In this document: piece by piece, positions 34,217 through 44,095 of the stretch | Position numbering within the stretch: position 1 is the first letter of the stretch | How the letters are laid out: every line of letters begins with the position of its first letter | From: Desulfovibrionaceae bacterium | GTDB lineage: Bacteria; Desulfobacterota; Desulfovibrionia; Desulfovibrionales; Desulfovibrionaceae | DNA length: 61,107 bases | Direction: 5' to 3' | Assembly: GCA_015709205.1 (NCBI GenBank) | Contig: JACCQO010000020.1 | Coordinates: 1 to 61,107, forward strand | Translations under genes and position numbers: made by a program | Notes under the pieces: model-generated | Database searches by the model: none | The model's input: only the letters and a program-made list of their open reading frames with translations | Told to the model about the DNA's origin: nothing

Positions 34217-34617
34217 GCGCGAAACCCTAGTCAAAAGCCGGACAACCTTCAAGCATCGGGAAAAGGGCAAGCATCGGGAAAAGGGCAAGCGCCATGAAAG
34301 GGGCAAGCGCCGGAAAAAGGGAAAGCGTGGACGCGGGGTTTGAGCGGGCGCATGGCGTCCGGACGGGAGAAGGCGGAAGGGGGAACCTGGGGCCAGGGAA
34401 TCGGTCGAAGGAATCCTGCGGACGGGGCCGGGCGCGTACCGCGCCGGTCCGGCCCCCGGAGGGGCGGAACGACTCTTGGCTCGGGCGCATCCCCGGGGCG
34501 GGTACGGCCGGGACGTCCGGGTCCGGGCCGGGCCGGGCCCGCCTGCGCGCGATCTCGCGCGCGCGATGCGGTTCCCGCGTCGGCGCGGCCGGTGCCGTCC
34601 GCCGCCGGTGGGCGCGC
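34217..34617. other. intergenic region with an 18-bp tandem array
   Basis: No gene is supported. An 18-bp tandem array fills 34251-34327 just upstream of nadK. The remaining 34330-34617 is GC-rich and shows no recognisable site. Confidence 0.5.
34251..34327. repeat. 18-bp tandem repeat, four copies plus a partial
   Basis: Units 34251-34268 and 34269-34286 are identical; 34287-34304 and 34305-34322 are diverged; five further bases follow. It lies 35 bp upstream of the nadK start and may cover its promoter. Confidence 0.9.
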
Positions 34618-34995
34618 CTAGTTGTCCCTGGAGGTGTCCGGCTGGCGCGTGGGGCGGTGCGCCGGGCACAACCAGACGATCTCACGGGTTTCCAGGTTGA
34701 AGTGCGGGCGGGAGTCTTCCAGCGAACCGCACACCGCGCAGGGGATGGCCGGGGTCTGGGCGTTGAAGAAACCGCTCTTTTCCAACTCGTTGCGGAACTG
34801 CTGGATGAGGCGGAACTTGGGATCGCGCCCGTGTTTTTCCCGGTCGCCCTTGCTCACGCGGCCGTGCTTGGAGACCTTGGCCGTGAGCGTGCGCGACTTG
34901 TTGATGACGATGGGACGTTTGCCGAGCATGTACTCGGTGGGCTCGCCCCAGCGGCAGACGATGCGTTGCCTGAGTTGGTCGTAGTACAGATCCAT
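34618..34995 (-). CDS. small zinc-ribbon-like protein of unknown function
   Basis: A 125-residue soluble protein with a very good ribosome-binding site (AAGGAGG, seven bases before the ATG). The N-terminal half is basic (KSRTLTAKVSKHGRVSKGDR). The C-terminal half has CAVC and, 27 residues later, CPAH, a possible Cys3His zinc site, ending in a hydrophilic tail. I do not recognise a family. The gene stands alone: 401 bp of noncoding DNA follow it and 739 bp precede it. A nucleic-acid-binding role is possible from the basic part and zinc site, but this is a guess. Confidence 0.7.
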   Translation of the reverse strand: MDLYYDQLRQRIVCRWGEPTEYMLGKRPIVINKSRTLTAKVSKHGRVSKGDREKHGRDPKFRLIQQFRNELEKSGFFNAQTPAIPCAVCGSLEDSRPHFNLETREIVWLCPAHRPTRQPDTSRDN

Positions 34996-35089
34996 GGGCT
35001 TCCTCCTTGTGGCAGCCCGTTGCCGGGTTTATGGTCTCGCGCCGTTTGCGCGCGGGCTCGCCCCGCACGGGACGGGCCCCTTGTTTGCA

Positions 35090-35117
35090 TACATAATGCA
35101 ACCACGCTTGGTGTAAA
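35090..35117 (-). promoter_or_regulatory. putative promoter of the zinc-ribbon-like gene
   Basis: On the minus strand TTTACA (35117-35112), a 16-bp spacer and TATGTA (35095-35090) lie about 95 bp before the ATG at 34995, in a rare AT-rich patch. Confidence 0.45.
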
Positions 35118-35138
35118 GCGCGGTTGCGTGATTTTTTT
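35098..35138 (+). terminator. hairpin with T-run in the intergenic region
   Basis: GCAACCACGC (35098-35107) pairs with GCGCGGTTGC (35118-35127) with one mismatch and a 10-nt loop, followed by GTGATTTTTTT. As a plus-strand terminator it has no obvious gene in front of it. It also overlaps the minus-strand promoter, so it could be an operator. Confidence 0.4.
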
Positions 35139-35573
35139 CCCGAACGCGGAAGAGGTCCGGAGCACGCAAAACCGCGCCCGTGCGTGATGCATGGGCCGTC
35201 AAGCCGTTGTTGCGGAACACTACCGGGGAGGAACCCCCTGGGCGGAAGCGGCATGGCCGCCGATCCGGGAGCGCGCGGCGAACGGCCCGCGAACGTTTCG
35301 CGCATCGGCCCGCCCCGCTGGCCGCACGGCAAAGGCACGCCGATGGGACTGCGGGGACGGCCGGTCGTCAAGGCTCGGAGCGCGGTCTGGTGCGGGGCGT
35401 TTGCGGAACGCCCCGCGCCCCTGCGGCGCTGCGGAAGCGCCGCCTGGGCCGGTCGCCGGACAAGCGGGGCGCGCGGGACGCATGCGGAACGTCCGGCGCG
35501 GTCCGGCGGCCGAGGCCGCACGGCCGGGCCTTACCCGGAAAGTCGTTTCCACCCATATCCAAAAAAAGGGTCA

Positions 35574-35600
35574 TTGTCAGCCCCTTTCAATTGGTATACC
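35574..35600 (+). promoter_or_regulatory. putative promoter of gmhA
   Basis: TTGTCA (35574-35579), 15 bp, and an extended-type TGGTATACC with -10 TATACC (35595-35600). Confidence 0.45.
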
Positions 35601-35644
35601 ACGCATGGGGCCGCGACGTCCGCGGAGCCCGCGCGACGCGGGCC

Positions 35645-35680
35645 CGGACGTGCGCCCGGGCGTGTGCCCGGGCGTGTGCC
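35645..35680. repeat. 12-bp tandem repeat, three copies plus a partial
   Basis: Units 35645-35656, 35657-35668 and 35669-35680; the last two are identical. It lies in the gmhA leader, 54 bp before the start codon. Confidence 0.8.
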
Positions 35681-35734
35681 CGGACGCGCGGATATCCACG
35701 AAGACGGCCCTCGCCGGGCCGAGGAGGGGGAAGC

Positions 35735-36349
35735 ATGAGCGAAGACGCCAGACGCATGGTTCTGGAATATTGCCACGAGGGCATCCGGCTGCGGGAACGG
35801 TTTTTCAAGGACAACGCCGAGCGCGTGGTGGAAATCGCCCGGACCATGGCCGTGGCCCTGGCGCGCGGCGGCAAGATCATGCTCTGCGGCAACGGCGGCA
35901 GCGCGGCCGACGCCCAGCACCTGGCCGCGGAGTTCGTCAACCGCTTCATGATCGAGCGCCCGCCCCTGCCCGCCCTGGCCCTGACCACGGATACCTCCGC
36001 GCTCACGGCCATCGGCAACGACTACGCCTTCGACCAGGTCTTCGCCAAGCAGGTCCAGGCCCTGGGCCGCGAGGGCGACGTGCTCGTGGCCATCTCCACC
36101 TCGGGCAACAGCGCCAACGTCATCGCCGCGGTGGACGCCGCGCGCGCCAAGCACGTGGTCGCCGTGGGCCTGACCGGCGGCAGCGGCGGCGAACTGGGCC
36201 CGCGCTGCCACTACCTGCTCAACGTGCCGGACAAGACCACGGCCCTGATCCAGGAAGTGCACATCGCCGTGGGCCACATGCTCTGCAGGCTGGTGGACTA
36301 CTACCTCTTCGAGGCCGTGACCGAGCTGACGCCCTACCTGGAAGGCTGA
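35735..36349 (+). CDS. gmhA: sedoheptulose-7-phosphate isomerase
   Basis: First step of ADP-heptose synthesis for lipopolysaccharide core; cytoplasmic, 204 residues. SIS-domain signatures are MLCGNGGSAADAQHLAAEFVNRF, TDTSALTAIGNDY, VAISTSGNSANVI and GLTGGSGGEL; the metal-ligand pattern QEVHIAVGHMLC is present near the end. GAGGAGGGG precedes the ATG. An 11-bp tandem array begins in its last codons. It is separated from the next gene by 256 bp with its own promoter. Confidence 0.96.
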   Translation: MSEDARRMVLEYCHEGIRLRERFFKDNAERVVEIARTMAVALARGGKIMLCGNGGSAADAQHLAAEFVNRFMIERPPLPALALTTDTSALTAIGNDYAFDQVFAKQVQALGREGDVLVAISTSGNSANVIAAVDAARAKHVVAVGLTGGSGGELGPRCHYLLNVPDKTTALIQEVHIAVGHMLCRLVDYYLFEAVTELTPYLEG

Positions 36350-36387
36350 CGGCGGGCTGACGGCGGGCTGACGGCGGGCTGACGGAA
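36344..36387. repeat. 11-bp tandem repeat, four copies, across the gmhA stop
   Basis: Units 36344-36354, 36355-36365 and 36366-36376 are identical, and 36377-36387 differs at the end. The TGA stop of gmhA lies in the first unit, so each copy carries a stop-like TGA. Confidence 0.9.
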
Positions 36388-36445
36388 GGTTGAGCCCGGG
36401 GCGGGGCGGCCGCAGCGCCCGGCCGGCGAGCCCCGACGCGGGGTT

Positions 36446-36473
36446 TTGACGCCGCGCGAAAAAGGATTATCTT
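36446..36473 (+). promoter_or_regulatory. putative promoter of the FmdB-type gene
   Basis: TTGACG (36446-36451), 16 bp, TATCTT (36468-36473), 132 bp before the start codon. Confidence 0.5.
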
Positions 36474-36605
36474 ACGGTCCCCGGCGCGCATTCCGGCCGC
36501 GCCCGCCCGCCGAGTTCGCCAGCCGCGCTCGCCGGTCGAGCTCCGCGAAGCGGGCTCCCGGCGTTGGCCTGGCCCGGCGACGACATTTCACCAACGGAGG
36601 AAGCA

Positions 36606-36845
36606 ATGCCCATCCACGAGTATCGCTGCGAAAAGTGCGGCAAGGAATTCGAGGAGCTGGTCTTTGGCGAAGAGGCCGTGGCCTGCCCCGAGTGCGGCTC
36701 CACCAAGACGGAAAAGCTCATGAGCTGCTGCCGCCACACCTACCCCGGCGGCGTCAACGGCCCGCGCAACGCCCGCCCGCCCCAGGCCTCGTCCTCCTCG
36801 GGCTGCGCCGGGTGCTCCGGCGGCAACTGCTCCACCTGCAAGTAA
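36606..36845 (+). CDS. FmdB-family zinc ribbon protein
   Basis: A 79-residue protein starting [18 protein letters not shown], the typical FmdB/CxxC_CxxC_SSSS zinc ribbon (C8-x2-C11 and CPECG). After the ribbon a Ser/Gly/Cys-rich tail follows ([17 protein letters not shown]) with four more cysteines. Family members are thought to be small regulatory or metal-binding proteins; the role is not settled. GGAGGAA precedes the ATG. A strong terminator follows, so it is a one-gene unit. Confidence 0.9.
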   Translation: MPIHEYRCEKCGKEFEELVFGEEAVACPECGSTKTEKLMSCCRHTYPGGVNGPRNARPPQASSSSGCAGCSGGNCSTCK

Positions 36846-36857
36846 GCCGGTTTTTTT

Positions 36858-36891
36858 CGCGCCCGGCCCGGCGGCCGGGCGCGCCTTTTTT
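36858..36891 (+). terminator. intrinsic terminator after the FmdB-type gene
   Basis: An 11-bp perfect stem (36858-36868 with 36873-36883), CGGC loop and a T-run. Confidence 0.9.
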
Positions 36892-36939
36892 CTCCATCAT
36901 CCGCGGCCCGCTTCGGGCCGGCCGCTACGGAAGCGACAC

Positions 36940-37893
36940 ATGAAGCGACTCGTCATCGCCACGCGGGGCTCCAAGCTGGCCCTGTGGCAGGCCAACCACA
37001 TCAAGGACCGCATCCAGGCCGAGCACCCCGGGGTGGCGGTGGACCTGGAGATCATCAAGACCACCGGCGACAAGATCCTCGACGTGCCCCTGGCCCGCGT
37101 GGGCGGCAAGGGGCTCTTCGTCAAGGAGATCGAGGAGGCCCTGCTGGACGGGCGCGCCGACCTGGCCGTGCATTCCATGAAGGACGTGCCCGTGGAACTG
37201 CCCGAGGGGCTCGTGCTCGGCGTGATTCCCGAGCGCGAACAGCCCACGGACGCCTTTCTCTCCGTGCGCCACGCCGCCCTGGAGGATCTGCCCCGGGGCG
37301 CCAAGGTCGGCACCAGCAGCCTGCGCCGCCAGGCCCAGCTCCTGGCGCTCCGGCCCGATCTGAACATCGTCTCCCTGCGCGGCAACGTGGACACGCGGCT
37401 GCGCAAGCTCATGGACGGCGAGTTCGACGCCATCATCATGGCCTCGGCCGGGGTCAACCGGCTGGGCCTTTCCGCGCCCATGCGCCAGGAGCTGGGCCCG
37501 CCGCGCTTCCTGCCCGCCATCGGCCAGGGCGCGCTGGGCATCGAGTTCCGCGAGGACGACGAGGAGACCGCCGAACTCCTCGAGTTTCTGGACGACTACG
37601 CCACGCACGTGTGCGTGGACGCCGAGCGCGGCTTCCTGACCGGGCTGGATGGCGGCTGCCAGGTGCCCATCGCGGGCTACGCCACCCTGGTCATGGGCGA
37701 TGACCCGGACGGCGAGGACGACGAGGTCCTGCTCACCGGCCTGGTGGCCGACGACAAGGGCGAGCGCGTGGTGCGCCGCGAGGCGCGCGGCCCGGCCGAG
37801 GACGCCTACGAGTTGGGCGAGGCCCTGGCCGAGGAAGTGCTCGAAGCCGGCGGCGGCGCGATCCTGGAGGAGGTCTACGAGCGCGGCCTCTAG
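36940..37893 (+). CDS. hemC: porphobilinogen deaminase (hydroxymethylbilane synthase)
   Basis: Condenses four porphobilinogens to hydroxymethylbilane in tetrapyrrole synthesis; 317 residues, usual length. Signatures are [64 protein letters not shown] and IGQGALGIE. The dipyrromethane cofactor Cys is in [11 protein letters not shown]. In sulfate reducers the product also feeds sirohaem and cobalamin, and cobT lies convergently just downstream. GGAAG precedes the ATG. Confidence 0.97.
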   Translation: MKRLVIATRGSKLALWQANHIKDRIQAEHPGVAVDLEIIKTTGDKILDVPLARVGGKGLFVKEIEEALLDGRADLAVHSMKDVPVELPEGLVLGVIPEREQPTDAFLSVRHAALEDLPRGAKVGTSSLRRQAQLLALRPDLNIVSLRGNVDTRLRKLMDGEFDAIIMASAGVNRLGLSAPMRQELGPPRFLPAIGQGALGIEFREDDEETAELLEFLDDYATHVCVDAERGFLTGLDGGCQVPIAGYATLVMGDDPDGEDDEVLLTGLVADDKGERVVRREARGPAEDAYELGEALAEEVLEAGGGAILEEVYERGL

Positions 37894-37928
37894 GTTCGTC
37901 CGGAACCTTCCCGCTCCCTGAACGCGAA

Positions 37929-37962
37929 ACGCCCCCGGCCGCACGGCCGGGGGCGTTTTTTT
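37929..37962 (+). terminator. intrinsic terminator between hemC and cobT
   Basis: A perfect 12-bp stem (37929-37940 with 37945-37956), GCAC loop and seven Ts. It separates convergent genes. Confidence 0.92.
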
Positions 37963-37999
37963 GTCGGAAGGCGGGGGGGCCGCGACGGGGCGGGAGCCG

Positions 38000-39091
38000 C
38001 TACGCCGCGCTCACGCCCGCCTGGGAAAAGGTGGCCATGTCGTTGAATACGTTCACGGCCGCGCGCAGCACCTGCAGGGCCATGGCCGCGCCCGTGCCCT
38101 CGCCCAGGCGCATGGACAGGTGCAGCAGCGGGGCGAGCCCCATGGCCTCCAGGGCGCGGACGTGCCCGGCCTCGGCCGAGGCGTGGCTCATGATCGCGTA
38201 GTCGGCCACGGCCGGGTGGATCTTCCAGGCCGCCACGAAACCCGCCGTGGAGATGAACCCGTCCACGAGCAGGAGCATGCGCCGCCGGGCCGCGCCCAGG
38301 GCCAGCCCGGCCAGGGCCGCGATCTCCAGCCCGCCCAGGGCCGCGAGCACCTCCACCGGGTCGCCCGAGGCCACGGCCGCGGCGTTGTTCTTCAGGGCCG
38401 TGGCGATGGCCGCGGCCTTGCGGCGCACGCCCTCGGAGGGCAGCCCGGCGCCGGGCCCGGTCATCTCCAGCGGGTCGAGCCCCAGGTAGGCGCAGTAGAG
38501 CGCCGTGGAGGCCGTGGTGTTGCCGATGCCCATGTCCCCGGTGCCGACCACGCGGCAGCCGTCGGCGTGGGCCATGTCCGCCAGGTCCAGGCCCAGGAGC
38601 AGGGCCTCCTCGCACTGGGCGCGGGTCATGGCCGGCCCGTTGACCAGGTTGGCCGTGCCCGGCGCGACCTTGCGCTGGATCAGGTCGGGGTGTTCGGGGA
38701 ACGTCCCGCCCCTGCAGCCCGCGTCCACGACCTTGAGCTGGGCTCCGGCCGTACGCGCCAGCACGTTGATGCCCGCGCCCCCGGCCGTGAAGTTGAGGAC
38801 CATCTGCCGCGTGACCTCCTGCGGAAACAGGCTCACGCGCGGCTCGGCGTCCGGGTCGGCCGCGCCGTGGTCCGCGGCGATGGTGTAGATGCGCGCCGGG
38901 TCCGCGGCCAGGGGCCGCGCGCCGCCCTGCACGCGGTGCGCCTGCAGGGCCAGTTCCTCCAGGCGTCCGAGGCTCCCCCGGGGCTTGGTCAGGTCGTCGA
39001 GGTGGGCCTGGCCCGCCGCGTCCAGGGCCGCCTTCCGGGCCGGGTCCGTGGGCTGGATGGCGGCGAGCGCGTCGCCGAGTCGTTGCTGCAT
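38000..39091 (-). CDS. cobT: nicotinate-nucleotide--dimethylbenzimidazole phosphoribosyltransferase
   Basis: Makes alpha-ribazole phosphate for the lower ligand of cobalamin; 363 residues. Signatures are LTKPRGSLGRLEELA, YTIAADHGA, VLNFTAGGAGINVLA, VVDAGCRGG, VGTGDMGIGNTTAS and the C-terminal LRLGEGTGAA-type motif (SMRLGEGTGAAMALQVL). The catalytic Glu is expected in that last motif. The ATG at 39091 has AAGGA nine bases upstream. I looked for a cobalamin riboswitch in the leader and found none. Confidence 0.96.
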   Translation of the reverse strand: MQQRLGDALAAIQPTDPARKAALDAAGQAHLDDLTKPRGSLGRLEELALQAHRVQGGARPLAADPARIYTIAADHGAADPDAEPRVSLFPQEVTRQMVLNFTAGGAGINVLARTAGAQLKVVDAGCRGGTFPEHPDLIQRKVAPGTANLVNGPAMTRAQCEEALLLGLDLADMAHADGCRVVGTGDMGIGNTTASTALYCAYLGLDPLEMTGPGAGLPSEGVRRKAAAIATALKNNAAAVASGDPVEVLAALGGLEIAALAGLALGAARRRMLLLVDGFISTAGFVAAWKIHPAVADYAIMSHASAEAGHVRALEAMGLAPLLHLSMRLGEGTGAAMALQVLRAAVNVFNDMATFSQAGVSAA

Positions 39092-39321
39092 GGTCAGTCC
39101 TTGTGGCGTAACATTGTGTTGCGGAAGGGATTTTCGGGAAAACCGCGGACCGTGCGCCGGGGCGCGGAACCACCGAGGGGTAGCCCGGCGGCGGGCAAAA
39201 GGCAACCCGCGCGGACGGCGCCGCGCCTCGGGCCCGTTTCCGTGGCCCCCCTGCCCGCCTTTTTTTCCTCCGGCTCCCCGGTGTGCCGGAACCGCACGCG
39301 GGGCCGCGCCCGGGGCGCGGC

Positions 39322-39351
39322 GTTGACAGCGGGCACGGAATGCCCCATGAA
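39322..39351 (+). promoter_or_regulatory. sigma-32-like heat-shock promoter of hsp20
   Basis: GTTGACA (39322-39328), a 14-bp spacer and CCCCATGAA (39343-39351) resemble the RpoH consensus CTTGAAA-N13/14-CCCCATNT. It lies 75 bp before the hsp20 start. The rest of 39092-39321 holds nothing recognisable. Confidence 0.7.
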
Positions 39352-39425
39352 TCGGGGGTTCAACGTCCGCCGCGCCGCGGGGCGCGGGGACCGGCCGTGG
39401 CCCACGCCGCGCGGCGAGGAAGAAC

Positions 39426-39896
39426 ATGGGCAAATGCATCCGTCCGTCCTGGCTCGGGATCGACGACCTCACGGAAACCATGGACCGCCTGATGCGGGTG
39501 GCCCTGGAGCCCGCGTGCCCGGCGCACGGAGCCGCCGGGGCGTGCGGCGAGGGCCCCGGGCGCGCCGACGCCTGGCGGCCCGCCGCGGACGTATGCGAGA
39601 CGGACGGGGCCTGGGTGCTGCGCGTGGACCTGCCCGGCGTGCGGCGGGAGGACGTGGTCCTGGAGGCGCGCGGCCGCGAGCTGGCGCTGTGCGGCGTACG
39701 CCGCGCCGAGGACGACGCGCGCGGCGGGGCCTATCGGATGCTCGAGCGCGCCTGCGGCCCGTTCCGCCGTTCCTTTCTCCTGCCTCCGGACGTGGACGGC
39801 GCGGCCGCGCTGGCCGTGCTGGCCGACGGCGTGCTGACCGTGACCCTGCCCCGGCGCGGCCGCATCGCCCGGCGTATCGACATCGACACCGAATGA
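39426..39896 (+). CDS. small heat-shock protein, Hsp20/alpha-crystallin family
   Basis: An ATP-independent holdase of 156 residues. The alpha-crystallin domain begins near residue 50 (DAWRPAADVCETDGAWVLRVDLPGVRREDVVLEARGREL is split here only by description) and ends with the LADGVLTVTLPR strand. The N-terminal arm has a Cys-rich stretch (EPACPAHGAAGACGEGPG). The C-terminal tail is short and its I-x-I motif is not exact (RRIDIDTE). GAGGAAG precedes the ATG. A sigma-32-like promoter lies upstream and the protease gene follows 45 bp downstream, so both are probably heat-inducible. Confidence 0.9.
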   Translation: MGKCIRPSWLGIDDLTETMDRLMRVALEPACPAHGAAGACGEGPGRADAWRPAADVCETDGAWVLRVDLPGVRREDVVLEARGRELALCGVRRAEDDARGGAYRMLERACGPFRRSFLLPPDVDGAAALAVLADGVLTVTLPRRGRIARRIDIDTE

Positions 39897-39941
39897 CCCC
39901 GCGGCGCGCCTCGGCGCGCCGCACGGGCACACCGCAAGGGC

Positions 39942-41519
<1,578 letters not shown>

Positions 41520-41585
41520 CTTCAGGGCGCGGAGATTTTTCGAAAAATCCAGGTTGAGCGGGGTGTTGCGATCCGGCGGCGGGTC

Positions 41586-41614
41586 TTGACACCTCCCCTG
41601 CCAGAGGCTAAGTG
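41586..41614 (+). promoter_or_regulatory. putative promoter of the ferredoxin gene
   Basis: TTGACA (41586-41591), exactly 17 bp, TAAGTG (41609-41614), 141 bp before the start codon. A CCCGGC/GCCGGG hairpin lies in the leader near 41697-41718. Confidence 0.55.
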
Positions 41615-41755
41615 CAAGTTCACGTTCCGCAAGGGGCCCGGGCCGCGCGTCCGGCCCGCCCGGCGCGGAGCCGAGGACGATTCAGGGCCATTATCCCGGC
41701 CCGGCTTTTCGGCCGGGTATCCTTACAACAGGTCAACCGAGTTTTGGAGGACAAC

Positions 41756-41944
41756 ATGGGTTACACCGTTTCTGTCGATCACGACAAATGCGTTGGCGAC
41801 GGCGAGTGCGTGGACGTCTGCCCCGTGGAAGTGTACGAACTGCAGGACGGCAAGGCCGTGCCCGTGAACGAGGAAGAGTGCCTGGGCTGCGAATCCTGTG
41901 TCGAAGTCTGTGACCAGGACGCCATCACCATCAGCGAAGAGTAG
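41756..41944 (+). CDS. ferredoxin III-type 7Fe ferredoxin ([3Fe-4S]/[4Fe-4S])
   Basis: A 62-residue electron carrier closely resembling Desulfovibrio africanus ferredoxin III. The first cluster motif is C-x2-D-x2-C-x3-CP (C12, D15, C18, C22 counting Met), where Asp replaces the usual second cysteine. The second is CLGCESCVEVC (C42, C45, C48, C52). In D. africanus this Asp (D14 without Met) makes the first site a [3Fe-4S] cluster that can take up a fourth metal. The cysteine and Asp numbering here is the same. GGAGGAC precedes the ATG. A promoter and terminator make it a single-gene unit, suggesting high expression. Confidence 0.95.
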   Translation: MGYTVSVDHDKCVGDGECVDVCPVEVYELQDGKAVPVNEEECLGCESCVEVCDQDAITISEE

Positions 41945-41974
41945 CCTTTCGGTCCCTCGTCAGACCGAGTCTCG

Positions 41975-42018
41975 GACGCCGGGCAGCGGAACGGATTTCG
42001 CGGCCCGGCGTCTTTTCT
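41975..42018 (+). terminator. intrinsic terminator of the ferredoxin gene
   Basis: A perfect 10-bp stem (41975-41984 with 42003-42012), 18-nt loop, then TTTTCTT. Confidence 0.75.
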
Positions 42019-42169
42019 TCCGCGCCCGGTCGACAAGCGCGGCCCGCGTGCTTACTTTCCGTCCCAAGCCCGCGGCCCGGGACCGGATTTCGGTCCCCCC
42101 GGAATCCGGCCCCCCGGTATCCAGTTTACGGGATCCGGCTTCCCGGAACCCTGCCCCCAAGGAGCGCAC

Positions 42170-42976
42170 ATGGCTTTGGACTTTTCCGCCTATTTCGAGA
42201 ACTACGAAAAGCTGCTGGCCGAGGTGGACGCCGTGTTCGCCCGCGTGCAGCGGGACCACCCCGAGTGCGTGGCCTGCCAGCCCGCCTGCAGCGACTGTTG
42301 CTACGCCCTGTTCGACCTGACCCTGGTGGAGGCGCTGTACCTGAACCACCATTTCAACGAGCGCCACCAGGGCATGGACCGCTCGCGCATCCTCGAGCGC
42401 GCCGACCAGGCCGACCGCGAGAGCTACCGGATCAAGAAGGCCCTGTTCCACGCCTCGGAGGAGGGCCGCCCGTCCTCGGAGATCCTGGCCGAGGTGGCGC
42501 GGCTGCGGCTGCGCTGCCCGCTGCTGGGCGAGGACGACACCTGCGAGCTCTACGAGCACCGGCCCGTGACCTGCCGCCTCTACGGCATCCCCACGGCCAT
42601 CGGCGGCGAGGCGCACACCTGCGGCAAGTCCGGGTTCGAGCCGGGCGGCCGCTATCCCACCGTGAACATCGAGGTGCTCCAGGACCGGCTCATGGCCATG
42701 AGCCACGAACTGGCCGCGGATCTCGACACGCGCTACACCGACCTGGGCTCCATGCTCGTGCCCGTGTCCATGGCGTTGATGAACACCTACGACGAGGAAT
42801 ACCTCGGCGTGCAGGCCGCGCAGCCCGCGCCGGACGCCGAGGCGGGCACGATCGTCCTGGACGGCCGGGGCGGCGTCGGCTTCGAGGAAAGCCCCTGCGC
42901 CTCGTGCGCCTCCAAGGGCAGCGGCTGCACGCCGGATTCCTGCGACTGTGCGGGCCACAAGGACGGCACCCAGTAG
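42170..42976 (+). CDS. YkgJ-type cysteine cluster protein
   Basis: A 268-residue protein with the CxxCxxxCC signature of YkgJ-like proteins at CVACQPACSDCCYALFD (residues 33-49), plus CPLLGEDDTCELYEHRPVTC, which together form the usual metal or Fe-S site. A separate cysteine-rich tail follows: PCASCASKGSGCTPDSCDC. The family is uncharacterised; metal or cluster binding is inferred. AAGGAG precedes the ATG. It opens a four-gene run (this gene, 42996, TPR, HEAT) that directly follows the ferredoxin. Confidence 0.88.
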   Translation: MALDFSAYFENYEKLLAEVDAVFARVQRDHPECVACQPACSDCCYALFDLTLVEALYLNHHFNERHQGMDRSRILERADQADRESYRIKKALFHASEEGRPSSEILAEVARLRLRCPLLGEDDTCELYEHRPVTCRLYGIPTAIGGEAHTCGKSGFEPGGRYPTVNIEVLQDRLMAMSHELAADLDTRYTDLGSMLVPVSMALMNTYDEEYLGVQAAQPAPDAEAGTIVLDGRGGVGFEESPCASCASKGSGCTPDSCDCAGHKDGTQ

Positions 42977-42995
42977 GCGCGCCGGGAGAAGGCAG

Positions 42996-43364
42996 ATGAG
43001 CGAGAAGATCAGCGATCAGGAAAAGGCCGCGCGCAAGAAGGCCATCTGGGACGCCATGTCCCCGCGGCGGCGCAAGTTCATCGAACGCATGGGCTACGAC
43101 GAGTGGGACCCCTTCGCCGAGCCCAAGGACCCCATCGAGATCCGCAAGGACCCGACCAACCGCACCACCCAGCAGCTCGTGCGCGAATTCTTCCAGACCC
43201 GGCCCATGCGCCAGAGCGGCTACTCCACCATCTACGGCCAGGCCGTCATGGAGTGCGCCATTGGCATCATCAACAACGACGAGCGCTACCAGGCCATTTA
43301 TGAATTCGTGACCTGGTACAACGAGCTCGTGGCAAAGGAAGGAAAAGGAAAGCAGAATGCCTGA
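42996..43364 (+). CDS. conserved-looking small protein of unknown function
   Basis: A 122-residue soluble protein with no cysteine but many charged residues. Segments of note are SPRRRKFIERMGYDEWDPFAE, an RKDPTNRTTQQLVREFF helix and a C-terminal amphipathic helix rich in Tyr (YQAIYEFVTWYNELV). I do not recognise a family. GGGAGAAGG precedes the ATG. It lies 19 bp after the YkgJ-type gene and its stop overlaps the TPR gene start by eight bases, so the products are probably made together. Confidence 0.8.
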   Translation: MSEKISDQEKAARKKAIWDAMSPRRRKFIERMGYDEWDPFAEPKDPIEIRKDPTNRTTQQLVREFFQTRPMRQSGYSTIYGQAVMECAIGIINNDERYQAIYEFVTWYNELVAKEGKGKQNA

Positions 43365-43989
43365 GAAACAGCGCTTCGACAACATCGACGACTATATCGC
43401 CGACCTCAGGGGGCAGCTCGGGAACAACGCCGAGTGCGGCGTGACCTGGTACAATCTGGGGGTGGCCCTGCTGGCCAAGCGCGACTTCCTCGAGGCCGAA
43501 AAGGCCTTCCGCCAGGCCGTGGACAACTCGCCGTCCCTGGCCGAGGGCTACGTGCAGCTCGGCGGTATCGCCCTGCAGCGCGGCGACCTGGAAGGGTGCC
43601 TGAACTACAACAGGATCGCGGCCCAGACGCGCAACTTCTTCGCCACGCCCTGGGGCAACATGGGCTTCGTCTACCTGCAGATGGGCGACGTGAAGAACGG
43701 GGCCAAGGCTCTGGAAAAGGCCGTGAAGTTCGATCCCAAGTTCGTGCAGGCCCTGGCCACCCTGGGTTCGGCCTACCTCATGGAAAAGGACTACGAGCGC
43801 GCCGTGGACGCCTGCAACAAGGCCCTCGAGGTCGAGCCCATGTTCGGCCCGGCCTGGAACAACCTGGCCCTGGCCTACCTGGAAACCGGCGAGGCCGCCA
43901 AGGCCGCCGAGGCCCTGGCCAAGGCCGACGAAAGCGGTTTCGACGTGCGCCCGGAGCTCAGGAAGGAAATCGAGCGCCTGAACGCCTGA
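43357..43989 (+). CDS. tetratricopeptide-repeat protein
   Basis: A 210-residue cytoplasmic protein of about four to five TPRs (TWYNLGVALLAKRDFLEAEK, SLAEGYVQLGGIALQRGDLE, TPWGNMGFVYLQMGDVKNGA, QALATLGSAYLMEKDYERAV, PAWNNLALAYLETGEAAKAA). TPRs form a protein-binding scaffold. There is no signal peptide or enzymatic domain. The start overlaps the preceding gene by eight bases, with AAGGAAAGG upstream. It is likely an adaptor for its operon partners. Confidence 0.92.
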   Translation: MPEKQRFDNIDDYIADLRGQLGNNAECGVTWYNLGVALLAKRDFLEAEKAFRQAVDNSPSLAEGYVQLGGIALQRGDLEGCLNYNRIAAQTRNFFATPWGNMGFVYLQMGDVKNGAKALEKAVKFDPKFVQALATLGSAYLMEKDYERAVDACNKALEVEPMFGPAWNNLALAYLETGEAAKAAEALAKADESGFDVRPELRKEIERLNA

Positions 43990-44095
43990 CGCGCGGCCGG
44001 GCGGCCCGGCCGAAGCGGCGCACCGCCCGGCGGGATGCGCTTGGGCGCTCCGTCCGACGGGATGCGCGGGCGCTCCGCCTGAAAGGAAGACGACC

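Larger units (their letters stand above)
34996..35734. other. 739-bp intergenic region with promoters, a hairpin and a tandem repeat
   Basis: No gene is supported in either strand. It holds a minus-strand promoter and hairpin near 35090-35138, a plus-strand promoter for gmhA at 35574-35600 and a 12-bp tandem array at 35645-35680. The middle, 35140-35570, is GC-rich and shows nothing I can name. Confidence 0.5.

Noticed and set aside
34251-34327. 18-bp tandem array as a CRISPR
   Set aside because: The units are directly adjacent, without spacers, and no cas gene is present.
35140-35734. Open frames of 110-200 codons in the gap before gmhA
   Set aside because: They have Arg/Pro-rich composition, no family likeness and no convincing ribosome-binding site, and they overlap the gmhA promoter and repeat.
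39092-39321. Possible cobalamin riboswitch upstream of cobT
   Set aside because: The region is GC-rich and has some hairpins, but the conserved B12-box and aptamer core blocks are absent.
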